A model generated the notes under the pieces. It ran no database searches and was not told the origin of the DNA. It saw only the letters and a list, made by a program, of their open reading frames with translations. Below, in pieces: positions 1-6,196 of a stretch of DNA of 9,125 bases (position 1 is its first letter; every line of letters starts with the position of its first letter). Origin of the DNA: Rhodobacterales bacterium UBA5972 (GTDB taxonomy: Bacteria > Pseudomonadota > Alphaproteobacteria > Rhodobacterales > Rhodobacteraceae); assembly GCA_002430125.1 (NCBI GenBank), contig DJBQ01000058.1:1-9125 (forward strand), in the 5' to 3' direction. A program made the translations under genes and the position numbers.

Positions 1-113
1 AATTGCGCCTGCGTGACCCATTTCAGTTGTAGTGTCACGTCATCTGCCGCTTGCGCCATCGAGGCCCCAAGCACCAGCGCCCCGGCAAGGGCAGTTGTCA
101 TCAATCGTTTCAT
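1..113 (-). CDS. ABC transporter substrate-binding protein, NMT1/ThiY-like (N-terminal part only)
   Basis: Only the first 37 codons are present; the gene runs off the left edge. The protein begins with a Sec-type signal peptide: a short basic start (MKRLM), a hydrophobic core, and a likely signal peptidase I site at AQA|ADD around residue 22. The mature part opens with VTLQLKWVTQAQ, which is typical of NMT1/THI5-like periplasmic binding proteins that deliver pyrimidine-type ligands to ABC importers. The start has a good ribosome site (GGGAG, 8 nt upstream). It lies 33 bp after the second permease in the same direction, so it is very probably the last or a late gene of the same importer operon. 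Its ligand is inferred from the neighbours (dihydropyrimidinase and ureidopropionase), so a pyrimidine or a related ring compound is likely. The fold and the binding residues cannot be seen. Confidence 0.82.
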   Translation of the reverse strand, partial: MKRLMTTALAGALVLGASMAQAADDVTLQLKWVTQAQ

Positions 114-145
114 CAGTCTTACTCCCGGTTGGTTAAAGGTTGTGC

Positions 146-988
146 TCAGCCTCGTCTCTGCGAAGGATGCCAGAAAGTCACCGCCTTCTCAATCATCGCC
201 ACGCAGCCGTAAAATGCGCTGCCAGCCAAAGCCGCCACCGCAATCTCTGCCCAGACCATATCAAGCGCCAGACGCCCGACCTCGGTCGAAATTCGAAATC
301 CCATGCCTTTGATCGGCGAGCCGAAGAATTCCGCCACAATAGCACCAATCAGCGCCAGCGTTGTGCAAATTTTAAGCCCGTTGAAAACAAACGGCATCGC
401 CGCGGGCAACCGCAGCCGCATCAGTGCCTGTGGATAAGACGCCCCATATGTATGCATCAGGTCGCGCTGCATATGATCACTGGCCTGCAATCCCTGCACT
501 GTATTCACCAGCATCGGAAAGAACACCATCACCACCACGACGGCGGATTTTGATTGCCAATCAAAGCCAAACCACATGACCAAAATCGGGGCCATGCCAA
601 TGATTGGCAACGCCGCAACAAAATTCCCAACCGGCAGCAAGCCCTTTTGCAGAAACGGCGAACGGTCCACCGCAATCGCCGTCAGAAAAGCCGCACCGCA
701 ACCAATGAGGTACCCCGACAGCGCTCCTTTGATAAAAGTCTGCGCAAAATCGGTCCACAGGATCGGGATGCTGGTCGCAAAACGAACCGCAATGGCGCTG
801 GGTGCGGGCAACAAGACCGGATTGACTCCAAATCCGCGCACAGCGCCTTCCCACAAGACCAAAAGCGTGATCCCAAACAATGCGGGTATCGCAAAACTGG
901 TAACCCGCGACCTGGGCATCTTTGCCAATCGCAGATTGATCCACCACGCGACGCCCCAGAAACCCAGCGCAAAAACCGCCCAATTCAT
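146..988 (-). CDS. ABC transporter permease (BPD_transp_1, ThiX/SsuC-like)
   Basis: Inner-membrane permease of 280 residues, the usual length for the SsuC/ThiX-type permeases that pair with NMT1-like binding proteins. Hydrophobic segments lie at about residues 2-18, 31-50, 87-106, 118-140, 146-165, 206-222 and 245-265. The conserved cytoplasmic EAA loop that docks onto the ATPase is at about 180-203 (YGASYPQALMRLRLPAAMPF, ending in the typical L-R-LP-A-P pattern). The start codon overlaps the stop of the upstream permease in an ATGA junction (4 bp shared), which indicates translational coupling and a heteromeric permease pair. The N-terminus has one extra hydrophobic stretch before the usual domain. 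The substrate is inferred from the cluster to be a pyrimidine or pyrimidine-derived compound; the sequence alone does not show it. Confidence 0.9.
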   Translation of the reverse strand: MNWAVFALGFWGVAWWINLRLAKMPRSRVTSFAIPALFGITLLVLWEGAVRGFGVNPVLLPAPSAIAVRFATSIPILWTDFAQTFIKGALSGYLIGCGAAFLTAIAVDRSPFLQKGLLPVGNFVAALPIIGMAPILVMWFGFDWQSKSAVVVVMVFFPMLVNTVQGLQASDHMQRDLMHTYGASYPQALMRLRLPAAMPFVFNGLKICTTLALIGAIVAEFFGSPIKGMGFRISTEVGRLALDMVWAEIAVAALAGSAFYGCVAMIEKAVTFWHPSQRRG

Positions 989-1872
989 CGCGCCATCCCC
1001 ATCCGCTTAAGCGTCGCACCCTGCACCAACCCGACAATCCCAACCAGAACGGCCGCCAAAGCAGCCGCCGTCAACAGCGCGCTCCAGATTTGAATGGTCT
1101 GGCTGTAATAGGACCCAACAAGCATCCGCGCGCCCAGTCCGCCGTCCTGATTGATCGGTAATTCGCCCACAATCGCCCCGACCAGCGAAGCTGCAATCCC
1201 GACTTTCAGCGAGGTGAAAAGATACGGCATCGACGACGGCAGTCGCAGGCGGATCAGCGTCTGCCACTTACTGGCATTCCAGGTGCGCATCTGATCCATC
1301 TGCATCGCATCCGGCGAGCGTAGGCCCTTGGTCATCCCAACGACGACCGGAAAAAACGACAAATACATCGAAATGATCGATTTCGGCACCAACCCGGAAA
1401 ACCCGATTGAGTTCATCACTACCACCACCATCGGCGCAATCGCCAGAATCGGGATCGTCTGACTGGCAATCACCCAGGGCATCACGCTCATATCCATCGC
1501 CCGGTTATGGACAATGCCGATGGCCAGCAGAATTCCAAATCCCGTGCCCAGCACGAACCCCAGCATCGTCGCGGACAGCGTGATCCAGCCGTGAAAAATC
1601 AGGCTGCGTTTTGAAAACGCCTTGCCGCGCAAAACCATCGCACCCGTGGTCTTCCAAATCTCGGCCGCGACCTGATGTGGCCCCGGCAACTTCGGCTTTT
1701 CCTGTGACCACGTATCTGCAACCAGCTCGCTGAAACTCAGCGTCACGCCAGCACGATTGGCCTTGTCATAGGCCCATTTGGAATTAAGCCCCACGGCACC
1801 CGCATACCAAAGCACAAAAATCGCCGCGACCACCGTCAGAATTGGCAACAAACTGGACCGCAGCCAAATCAT
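985..1872 (-). CDS. ABC transporter permease (BPD_transp_1 family)
   Basis: Membrane permease of 295 residues, paired with the following permease. An N-terminal membrane segment (about 8-28) is followed by a polar, probably periplasmic stretch of about 60 residues, then the permease domain with hydrophobic segments near 97-121, 131-153, 164-181, 222-238 and 262-285. The EAA loop is at about 197-220 (WNASKWQTLIRLRLPSSMPY), the contact site for the ATPase. The ATG start is preceded by GAGGG with 7 nt spacing. That ribosome site touches the outer end of a 22-bp inverted-repeat arm, so a hairpin in the leader could affect its translation. It is separated from the ATPase by a 228-bp gap, unusual inside this otherwise tight operon. 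The long polar insert is typical of some roseobacter NMT1-type permeases, as I recall; I could not compare it. Confidence 0.9.
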   Translation of the reverse strand: MIWLRSSLLPILTVVAAIFVLWYAGAVGLNSKWAYDKANRAGVTLSFSELVADTWSQEKPKLPGPHQVAAEIWKTTGAMVLRGKAFSKRSLIFHGWITLSATMLGFVLGTGFGILLAIGIVHNRAMDMSVMPWVIASQTIPILAIAPMVVVVMNSIGFSGLVPKSIISMYLSFFPVVVGMTKGLRSPDAMQMDQMRTWNASKWQTLIRLRLPSSMPYLFTSLKVGIAASLVGAIVGELPINQDGGLGARMLVGSYYSQTIQIWSALLTAAALAAVLVGIVGLVQGATLKRMGMAR

Positions 1873-1883
1873 AACGCAACCCT

Positions 1884-1980
1884 CATCATAGTTTCAAAAA
1901 TACTCCCGCCGGAGGCCAGAAAGTTTCCAGCGCAACGCTTGGTGGAAACGCAGGATTTGAGTATTTTTGAAACTATGATG
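1884..1980. repeat. 97-bp element with perfect 22-bp inverted terminal arms
   Basis: Positions 1884-1905 and 1959-1980 are exact reverse complements (22 of 22), separated by 53 bp. Inside the loop a second pair, gtttcca (1923-1929) and tggaaac (1943-1949), can form an inner 7-bp stem, so the RNA would be a nested hairpin. There is no T-run at the end facing the permease, so a simple terminator is unlikely in that direction. The left arm, with the adjoining ccgccggaggcc, resembles a short sequence I remember as dispersed in Rhodobacteraceae genomes; that is recollection, not a search. No target duplication is visible at the ends. It could be a MITE or REP-like element, an mRNA-processing hairpin that sets unequal ATPase and permease levels, or a cruciform site. 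Confidence 0.75.
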
Positions 1981-1985
1981 TTAAT

Positions 1986-2095
1986 CGATCGGTTACACTT
2001 CTGGTGTTTCATAACCAAGCGGTACAGGCTGGAGAGCCGATGGCCGTAAACAGTGATGGCGCCTCGTTCCCTTATAGGAACGGGGCGTTTCTTTC
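1986..2095 (+). ncRNA. Candidate small RNA between ATPase and permease genes (opposite strand)
   Basis: The plus strand of the gap between two minus-strand genes looks like a self-contained transcription unit without a credible protein. A TATGAT -10-like box lies at 1974-1979, inside the right arm of the inverted repeat, but I find no clear -35 box. Short stems follow: ggtta/taacc (about 1990-2015) enclosing cac/gtg, then ggct-ggag-agcc, then gccgt/atggc. The unit ends in a strong terminator-like hairpin with a T-rich tail. I considered known riboswitch classes and recognised none with confidence. The start at about 1986 is inferred from the -10 box. It might act on the surrounding ABC operon or on distant targets, or be only a chance structure. 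Confidence 0.3.
2060..2095 (+). terminator. Intrinsic terminator, plus strand
   Basis: An 11-bp stem (cgcctcgttcc at 2060-2070 with ggaacggggcg at 2077-2087) has one U-G wobble on the plus strand, a 6-nt loop (cttata), and is followed by tttctttc. On the minus strand the same stem carries an A-C mismatch and no T-run follows, so its polarity is plus. It lies just past the 3' end of the ATPase gene and points into it. No plus-strand protein gene precedes it, which is why a small RNA is proposed. Confidence 0.55.
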
Positions 2096-2100
2096 GGGCG

Positions 2101-2883
2101 CTAGTCGTCATAAGCATGCCCCGCCCGTAGTCCGTCGCGCACGCGATGGGCGATCTCCAGAAACTCGGGCGTGTCGCGGATATCGAGCGGACGTTCGCGC
2201 GGCAGGGGGCTGTCGATCACATCCGTGATCCGTCCCGGACGTGGCGACATAACAACGATCTTGGTCGACAGATACACCGCCTCGGGGATCGAATGAGTGA
2301 CAAAGGCGATGGTTTTGTTGGTCTTGGCCCAAAGCTTCAGCAATTGCTCGTTCAGATGGTCGCGCACGATTTCGTCAAGTGCTCCGAACGGTTCATCCAT
2401 CAGCAGGATATCAGCATCAAACGCCAGCGCCCGGGCAATCGAGGCACGTTGTTGCATGCCGCCCGACAGCTGCCACGGGAATTTCTTTTCAAAGCCAGCC
2501 AGATCAACCAGTTCAAGAACCCGCTTTACCCGTTCAGCCTGATCTGCCTTGTCATAGCCCATAATCTCCAGCGGCAGGCGGATATTGCCGCCGATGGTGC
2601 GCCACGGATAAAGGCCCGCCGCCTGAAACACATAGCCATAGGCGCGCGCCATTCGCGCCGCTTCGGGCGACACCCCGTTTACCGTGATCGTCCCCGCCGT
2701 TGGCTTTTCCAGATCGGCCATCACCCGCAGAAACGTCGTCTTGCCACAGCCCGAGGGGCCGATAAAACTGACGAACTCGCCTTTGTTGATCGCAAGGCTG
2801 ATATCTTTCAGCGCATGCACCGGCCCGTCGTTGGTTTCAAACGTCAGGGACAGGTTTTCTGCTTTGATGACGGGTTCCGCCAA
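2101..2883 (-). CDS. ABC transporter ATP-binding protein (nitrate/sulfonate/taurine/pyrimidine type)
   Basis: Cytoplasmic ATPase of 260 residues that powers the importer formed with the two downstream permeases. All functional motifs are intact: Walker A GPSGCGKT (42-49), Q-loop Q87, signature LSGGMQQR (139-146), Walker B ILLMDEP (159-165), D-loop ALD (168-170) and switch histidine H197. The C-terminus (SPRPGRITDVIDSPLPRERP) matches the SsuB/TauB/ThiZ group. The start is a TTG: the codon two before it is the TGA of hydA in the same reading frame, so no earlier start is possible, and the next ATG is at residue 55, inside the domain. A G-rich stretch about 9 nt upstream could serve as the ribosome site. 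Only 3 bases separate it from hydA, so translation is probably coupled. Confidence 0.95.
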   Translation of the reverse strand: MAEPVIKAENLSLTFETNDGPVHALKDISLAINKGEFVSFIGPSGCGKTTFLRVMADLEKPTAGTITVNGVSPEAARMARAYGYVFQAAGLYPWRTIGGNIRLPLEIMGYDKADQAERVKRVLELVDLAGFEKKFPWQLSGGMQQRASIARALAFDADILLMDEPFGALDEIVRDHLNEQLLKLWAKTNKTIAFVTHSIPEAVYLSTKIVVMSPRPGRITDVIDSPLPRERPLDIRDTPEFLEIAHRVRDGLRAGHAYDD

Positions 2884-2886
2884 AGA

Positions 2887-4347
2887 TCAAACCCCCGCCG
2901 GAATGTTCAGCGGATCGCGCTTGATCATCTTAGGGGCCGTCAGTTCCTTCCATTTGCTCAGCGCGGTATTGGCCGAATGGAAGGCTGGCCGTGGGATGAA
3001 CTTGCCGCGCCCCGGTTGAGGTTGCGAGTTCTGCCCCCAAGCCCAGATCACATCGCCGCGCGACAGGGTATAGCGCGATTGCGCGGTTACGTTGAAGCCT
3101 TCGAACACGTTGTAATCAAGGATCGAATGGTGGTTGCTGGGCGAAATTCTTTTGGAAATCTTCGGATCCCACACCACGATATCAGCGTCGGCCCCTTCGA
3201 CAATCGCGCCTTTGCGGGGATAGATGTTGAGGATTTTCGCGACGTTAGTCGAGGTTACCGCGACGAACTCGTTCGGTGTCAGGCGGCCGGTTTCAACCCC
3301 TTCGGTCCACAACACGGCCAGACGTTCCTCGAGCCCATTCGAGCCGTTCGGGATGATGCGGAAATCGTTTCGCCCGGCCCGTTTCTGCGCGGTGGTAAAG
3401 GCGGCATGGTCGGTGGCGACGACTTGCAGGCTGCCGGATTGCAGGCCTGCCCACAGGGAATTCTGATGCTCTTTCGAACGGAACGGCGGCGACATGACGC
3501 GCCGTGCCGCGTGGTCCCAGTCTTTATTGAAATACTCGCTTTCGTCCAGCGTCAGGAACTGGATCAGCGGCTCGCCATAAACCCGCATGCCTTTCTGGCG
3601 TGCGCGACGGATCGCCTCGTGCGTCTGTTCGCAGGATACATGCACGATGTACAAAGGCACCCCCGCCGTGTCGGCGATGGTGATGGCGCGGTTGGCGGCT
3701 TCGCCTTCCAGTTCGGGAGGGCGGGAATAGGCGTGCGCCTCGGGGCCGGTCATGCCCATGTTAAAGTATTTTTCCTGCAACGCCGCCACCAGATCGCCGT
3801 TTTCGGCATGGACCATCGGCAAAGCGCCCAGTTCGGCGCAGCGTTTGAAGCTGGCGAACATTTCGTCGTCTTCGATCATCAACGCGCCCTTATAGGCCAT
3901 GAAATGCTTGAAGCTGTTCACGCCCATATCGACGGCGTCTTTCATCTCGGCGAAGACGTTTTCGTTCCAGCCGGTGATCGCCATGTGATAGCCGACATCG
4001 CCGCAAATCTGCGGGGCCGACTTGCGGTGCCATTCGTTGATCGCGTTCTTGATGGAGCCGTCGGCCCCCGGCAGACAGAAATCAACGATCATTGTGGTGC
4101 CGCCGGTTGCCGCTGCCCAAGTGCCGGTTTCGAATGTTTCTGCGGCGGTCGTACCCATGAAGGGCATTTCCAGATGGGTATGCGGGTCGATGCCGCCGGG
4201 GATCACATAAGCGCCCTCGGCGTCGATATATTCGTCGCCGGTCAGATTCTCGCCGATCTGTTTGATCGTCTCGCCCTCGATCAGCACATCGGCTTTCCAG
4301 GTGCGGTCTGCTGTGCAGACGGTGCCGTTTTTGATGACTTTGGTCAT
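2887..4347 (-). CDS. hydA: Dihydropyrimidinase (D-hydantoinase)
   Basis: Cyclic amidohydrolase of 486 residues that opens the ring of 5,6-dihydrouracil or dihydrothymine to N-carbamoyl-beta-amino acids, the second step of reductive pyrimidine breakdown. The full dinuclear metal set is visible: HTH (H56, H58) in GGIDPHTHLEMPF, the lysine expected to be carboxylated (K147, in SFKHFMAYKG), H180 (MVHAENGD), H236 (VHVSCE) and D313 (ATDHAAF). Y152 and the SPP (286-288) and PNGSNG (333-338) segments fit the substrate loops of the family. The spacing of these residues matches known hydantoinases with a constant offset of about three. Length is normal. The start has an excellent ribosome site, AGGAGG, 7 nt upstream. 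It is followed at once by the ABC ATPase, and the ureidopropionase lies upstream across the GIY-YIG gene. A broader hydantoinase role is possible, but the RutR-type sites upstream favour pyrimidines. Confidence 0.96.
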   Translation of the reverse strand: MTKVIKNGTVCTADRTWKADVLIEGETIKQIGENLTGDEYIDAEGAYVIPGGIDPHTHLEMPFMGTTAAETFETGTWAAATGGTTMIVDFCLPGADGSIKNAINEWHRKSAPQICGDVGYHMAITGWNENVFAEMKDAVDMGVNSFKHFMAYKGALMIEDDEMFASFKRCAELGALPMVHAENGDLVAALQEKYFNMGMTGPEAHAYSRPPELEGEAANRAITIADTAGVPLYIVHVSCEQTHEAIRRARQKGMRVYGEPLIQFLTLDESEYFNKDWDHAARRVMSPPFRSKEHQNSLWAGLQSGSLQVVATDHAAFTTAQKRAGRNDFRIIPNGSNGLEERLAVLWTEGVETGRLTPNEFVAVTSTNVAKILNIYPRKGAIVEGADADIVVWDPKISKRISPSNHHSILDYNVFEGFNVTAQSRYTLSRGDVIWAWGQNSQPQPGRGKFIPRPAFHSANTALSKWKELTAPKMIKRDPLNIPAGV

Positions 4348-4366
4348 GGGATAACCTCCTTTACAA

Positions 4367-4395
4367 CGCAGTCCCGGACTTGCTCCGGGACCTCA
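4367..4395 (-). repeat. REP-like palindrome A (hydA side of GIY-YIG gene)
   Basis: The core is gtcccgga (4371-4378), a 5-nt loop, and tccgggac (4384-4391), a perfect 8-bp stem. The flanking bases are shared with palindrome C in the opposite orientation: over 29 positions the two differ at only three, all in the loop. The outer tca (4393-4395) is the stop codon of the GIY-YIG gene on the minus strand. It lies just upstream of the hydA ribosome site. Confidence 0.85.
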
Positions 4396-4683
4396 GGTAA
4401 ACGAGGCCTCCATGCTCAAGTCGGACCAGTTTGGATTTGCTTCGGCAATAAGACCGTCTTTCCACGCCCGCCGCCAGCGTTTCAATTTGCGTTCCCGCGC
4501 GATGGCTTCGGGCAGGGTTTCGTGGGTTTCGAAATAAACCAACTTGATGATCCGGTACTTCGTTGTGTGAACTGATCCGGCACCCAATCTGTGGTGTGTG
4601 ACCCGTTGCACCAGATCGCCCGTGACGCCGATATAGATCGCCGTATTGGAACGGCAGGCCATGATATAGGTGTGAAACGCCAT
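4393..4683 (-). CDS. GIY-YIG nuclease domain protein (UPF0213/YhbQ-like)
   Basis: Small single-domain protein of 96 residues. The N-terminal beta strands carry the family signature: TYIM (5-8) in place of GIY, then IYIG (16-19), VTGDLVQRV (20-28) with the arginine R27, and H31. The likely metal-binding catalytic glutamate is E64 in IARERKLKRWRRAWK (61-75), and the usual NPNWSDL follows (83-89). This is the length and layout of stand-alone GIY-YIG proteins, whose cellular role is mostly unknown. The ribosome site is weak (AGG too near the ATG), but no better start exists. It sits inside a pyrimidine operon with no functional link to it, and palindromes A, B and C surround it. Arrival as a small cassette is therefore plausible. 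Its 3' end runs into palindrome A. Confidence 0.88.
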   Translation of the reverse strand: MAFHTYIMACRSNTAIYIGVTGDLVQRVTHHRLGAGSVHTTKYRIIKLVYFETHETLPEAIARERKLKRWRRAWKDGLIAEANPNWSDLSMEASFT

Positions 4684-4721
4684 GTCCTATCGGTGGCGCG
4701 ACAAAGTTAACATTTGCTGAA

Positions 4722-4750
4722 CGTAGCCCCGGATTTACTCCGGGGCCTCC
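4722..4750 (-). repeat. REP-like palindrome B
   Basis: Perfect 8-bp stem gccccgga (4726-4733) and tccggggc (4739-4746) with loop tttac, in the same orientation as palindrome A. Compared with A it has a paired change in the stem (T-A to C-G), which keeps the hairpin intact and suggests the structure is maintained. With palindrome C it forms an inverted doublet about 25 bp apart, like BIME pairs of REP elements. Confidence 0.8.
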
Positions 4751-4767
4751 CACTTTGAAGGCAAGCG

Positions 4768-4796
4768 TGAGGTCCCGGAATAAATCCGGGACTGCG
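4768..4796 (+). repeat. REP-like palindrome C (inverted copy)
   Basis: Perfect 8-bp stem gtcccgga (4772-4779) and tccgggac (4785-4792) with loop ataaa. Its reverse complement matches palindrome A at 26 of 29 positions. It lies between the ureidopropionase stop and the GIY-YIG start, so A and C bracket the small gene as inverted flanks about 430 bp apart. In the operon mRNA the B and C hairpins could stabilise the upstream 3' end or reduce transcription further on. Confidence 0.82.
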
Positions 4797-4815
4797 GTAG
4801 GGCGAGCGGAGAGGC

Positions 4816-6066
4816 TCACCCCACAACCCCCGCCGTCTCGACCACCGCATGCATCAGCACATTGGCTCCAGCCGCCGCCCACTCGCGTGAAATCTCCTCG
4901 GCCTCGTTATGCGACAGACCATCCACACACGGGCACATCACCATAGCCGTGGGCGCGACAGCGTTGATCCAGCACGCATCATGCCCCGCACCCGAGATAA
5001 TATCGCGGTGCGAATAGCCCAGCCGTTCGGCGGCGTTACGCACGGCGGAAACGCAGCCCTCGTCGAACGTCACTGGATCAAACCCGCCGACCTTTTCAAA
5101 CGCCACGCCAAGGCCCATGGCGCCTGCGATATCGGCGGCTCCCATGCGGAACTGGTTTTCCATGTCTTTGATGGTCGCCAGATTGGGCGAGCGGAAATCG
5201 ACCGTGAACACCACCTTGCCGGGGATCACGTTGCGCGAGTTGGGGAACACGTCGATATGGCCGGCCGCGCCCACCGCATCAGGCGCGTGGGACCATGCGA
5301 TCTGATCGACCAGTTCCAACATCCGCGCCATGCCAAGGCCGGCGTTTTTGCGCATCGGCATCGGGGTGCTTCCGGTATGTGAATCACGCCCGGTCACTGT
5401 GACTTGCGTCCATGACAGACCCTGACCGTGGGTGACGACACCGATATCTTTGCCCTCGGCCTCCAAAATCGGGCCTTGTTCGATATGCAACTCAAAGAAC
5501 GCGTGCATTTTGCGCGCGCCGACCGCCTCGTCGCCGCGCCAGCCGATCCGCGCCAGTTCATCGCCAAACTTCAACCCATGCGCATCTTCCAACGCATAAG
5601 CCCAGTCCTGGGTGTGCTGCCCACCGAACACGCCGCTGGCCAACATCGGCGGCGCATAGCGGGTGCCTTCCTCGTTGGTCCAGTTGGTGACAACAATAGG
5701 GTGCTTGGTTTTAACGCCAAGATCATTCAGGGAGCGGACAATCTCGAGCCCCCCAAGCACCCCAAGCACGCCGTCATATTTCCCCCCGGTTGGCTGCGTG
5801 TCCAAATGGCTTCCCACATAGACCGGCAGCGCGTCAGGGTCGGTGCCTTCACGACGTGCAAACATATTTCCCATTTGATCAAGGCCCATCGTGCAACCGG
5901 CAGCCTCGCACCACTTTTTGAACAAATGCCGACCCTCGCCGTCTTCATCCGTTAAGGTCTGGCGATTGTTACCGCCAGCAACTCCGGGGCCGATCTTGGC
6001 CATTTCCATCAGGCTGTCCCACAAACGGTCAGCATTGATTTTCATGTTGTCGCTTGGTGCTGGCAT
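4816..6066 (-). CDS. Zn-dependent hydrolase, N-carbamoyl-beta-alanine amidohydrolase (beta-ureidopropionase, HyuC/AmaB-like)
   Basis: M20-type binuclear zinc amidohydrolase of 416 residues, the normal family length. It removes the carbamoyl group from N-carbamoyl-beta-alanine, the product of dihydropyrimidinase, giving beta-alanine, CO2 and ammonia. Metal ligands are all visible: H87 (GSHLDT), D98 (GKYDG), the NEEG glutamates (E132/E133), H194 (ELHIEQGP) and H386 (LSHNEAEE). Substrate-site and dimerisation-domain residues include GRDSHTGSTPM (226-236) and the segment with PNSRNVIPG (275-283). I chose the ATG at 6066, not an upstream ATG at 6135: it has AGGGAG 7 nt before it and matches the family N-terminus, while the longer version would run over an operator. 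It is the first gene of the minus-strand operon and is divergent from a RutR-like regulator. Related enzymes act on N-carbamoyl-L-amino acids or allantoate; the hydA partner favours the pyrimidine role. Confidence 0.93.
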   Translation of the reverse strand: MPAPSDNMKINADRLWDSLMEMAKIGPGVAGGNNRQTLTDEDGEGRHLFKKWCEAAGCTMGLDQMGNMFARREGTDPDALPVYVGSHLDTQPTGGKYDGVLGVLGGLEIVRSLNDLGVKTKHPIVVTNWTNEEGTRYAPPMLASGVFGGQHTQDWAYALEDAHGLKFGDELARIGWRGDEAVGARKMHAFFELHIEQGPILEAEGKDIGVVTHGQGLSWTQVTVTGRDSHTGSTPMPMRKNAGLGMARMLELVDQIAWSHAPDAVGAAGHIDVFPNSRNVIPGKVVFTVDFRSPNLATIKDMENQFRMGAADIAGAMGLGVAFEKVGGFDPVTFDEGCVSAVRNAAERLGYSHRDIISGAGHDACWINAVAPTAMVMCPCVDGLSHNEAEEISREWAAAGANVLMHAVVETAGVVG

Positions 6067-6127
6067 TTTCTTCTCCCTAAGCAACCGATCCTGCCGGGTG
6101 TTGACACCTCTTGCGTTGAATCGGTTT

Positions 6128-6143
6128 CTGACCATATGGTCAG
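6128..6143. promoter_or_regulatory. RutR-type operator 1
   Basis: The perfect 16-bp palindrome CTGACCATATGGTCAG matches 12 of the 14 fixed bases of the E. coli RutR consensus TTGACCANNTGGTCAA; only the outermost pair differs. It lies about 70 bp upstream of the hydrolase start, in the divergent promoter region. Its centre is 32 bp (about three helical turns) from operator 2, so two dimers could sit on the same face of the DNA. Confidence 0.88.
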
Positions 6144-6159
6144 GTTACGACACCACAAC

Positions 6160-6175
6160 CTGACCATATGGTCAA
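6160..6175. promoter_or_regulatory. RutR-type operator 2
   Basis: CTGACCATATGGTCAA matches 13 of the 14 fixed bases of the RutR consensus, with a perfect 14-bp palindromic core. It is centred about 30 bp upstream of the first TetR gene, so binding should repress that gene (autoregulation). The TTGACC read on the minus strand could also serve as a -35 box for the hydrolase operon, but no convincing -10 box follows it. Confidence 0.88.
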
Positions 6176-6196
6176 GAAAAATCTGACCCCGAACCG

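Noticed and set aside
1981..2100. Riboswitch for the importer (purine, xanthine NMT1-type, fluoride and TPP classes considered)
   Set aside because: The strongest structural signals are on the plus strand, opposite to the operon, and I could not match the conserved core of any class from memory.
1869..2117. 82-codon minus-strand frame covering the gap between the ATPase and the first permease
   Set aside because: It crosses the inverted repeat and the terminator-like stem, overlaps both neighbours, and its product has no recognisable features.
2146..4575. Very long plus-strand open frame of 809 codons opposite the ATPase and hydA genes
   Set aside because: It lies antisense to two genes with complete family motifs, has no ribosome site or recognisable domain, and such antisense frames are common in GC-rich genomes.
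4361..4882. 173-codon minus-strand frame through the palindrome region
   Set aside because: It is out of frame with the GIY-YIG gene that it covers, runs through all three palindromes and into the ureidopropionase gene, and shows no domain.
6101..6129. TTGACA at 6101 as a -35 box for the first TetR gene
   Set aside because: No -10-like sequence occurs at a normal distance, and it would place the start of transcription before both operators without a clear box.
6067..6135. Longer form of the ureidopropionase starting at 6135
   Set aside because: The extra 23 residues are basic and unlike the family, the start falls inside operator 1, and the ATG at 6066 has the only good ribosome site.
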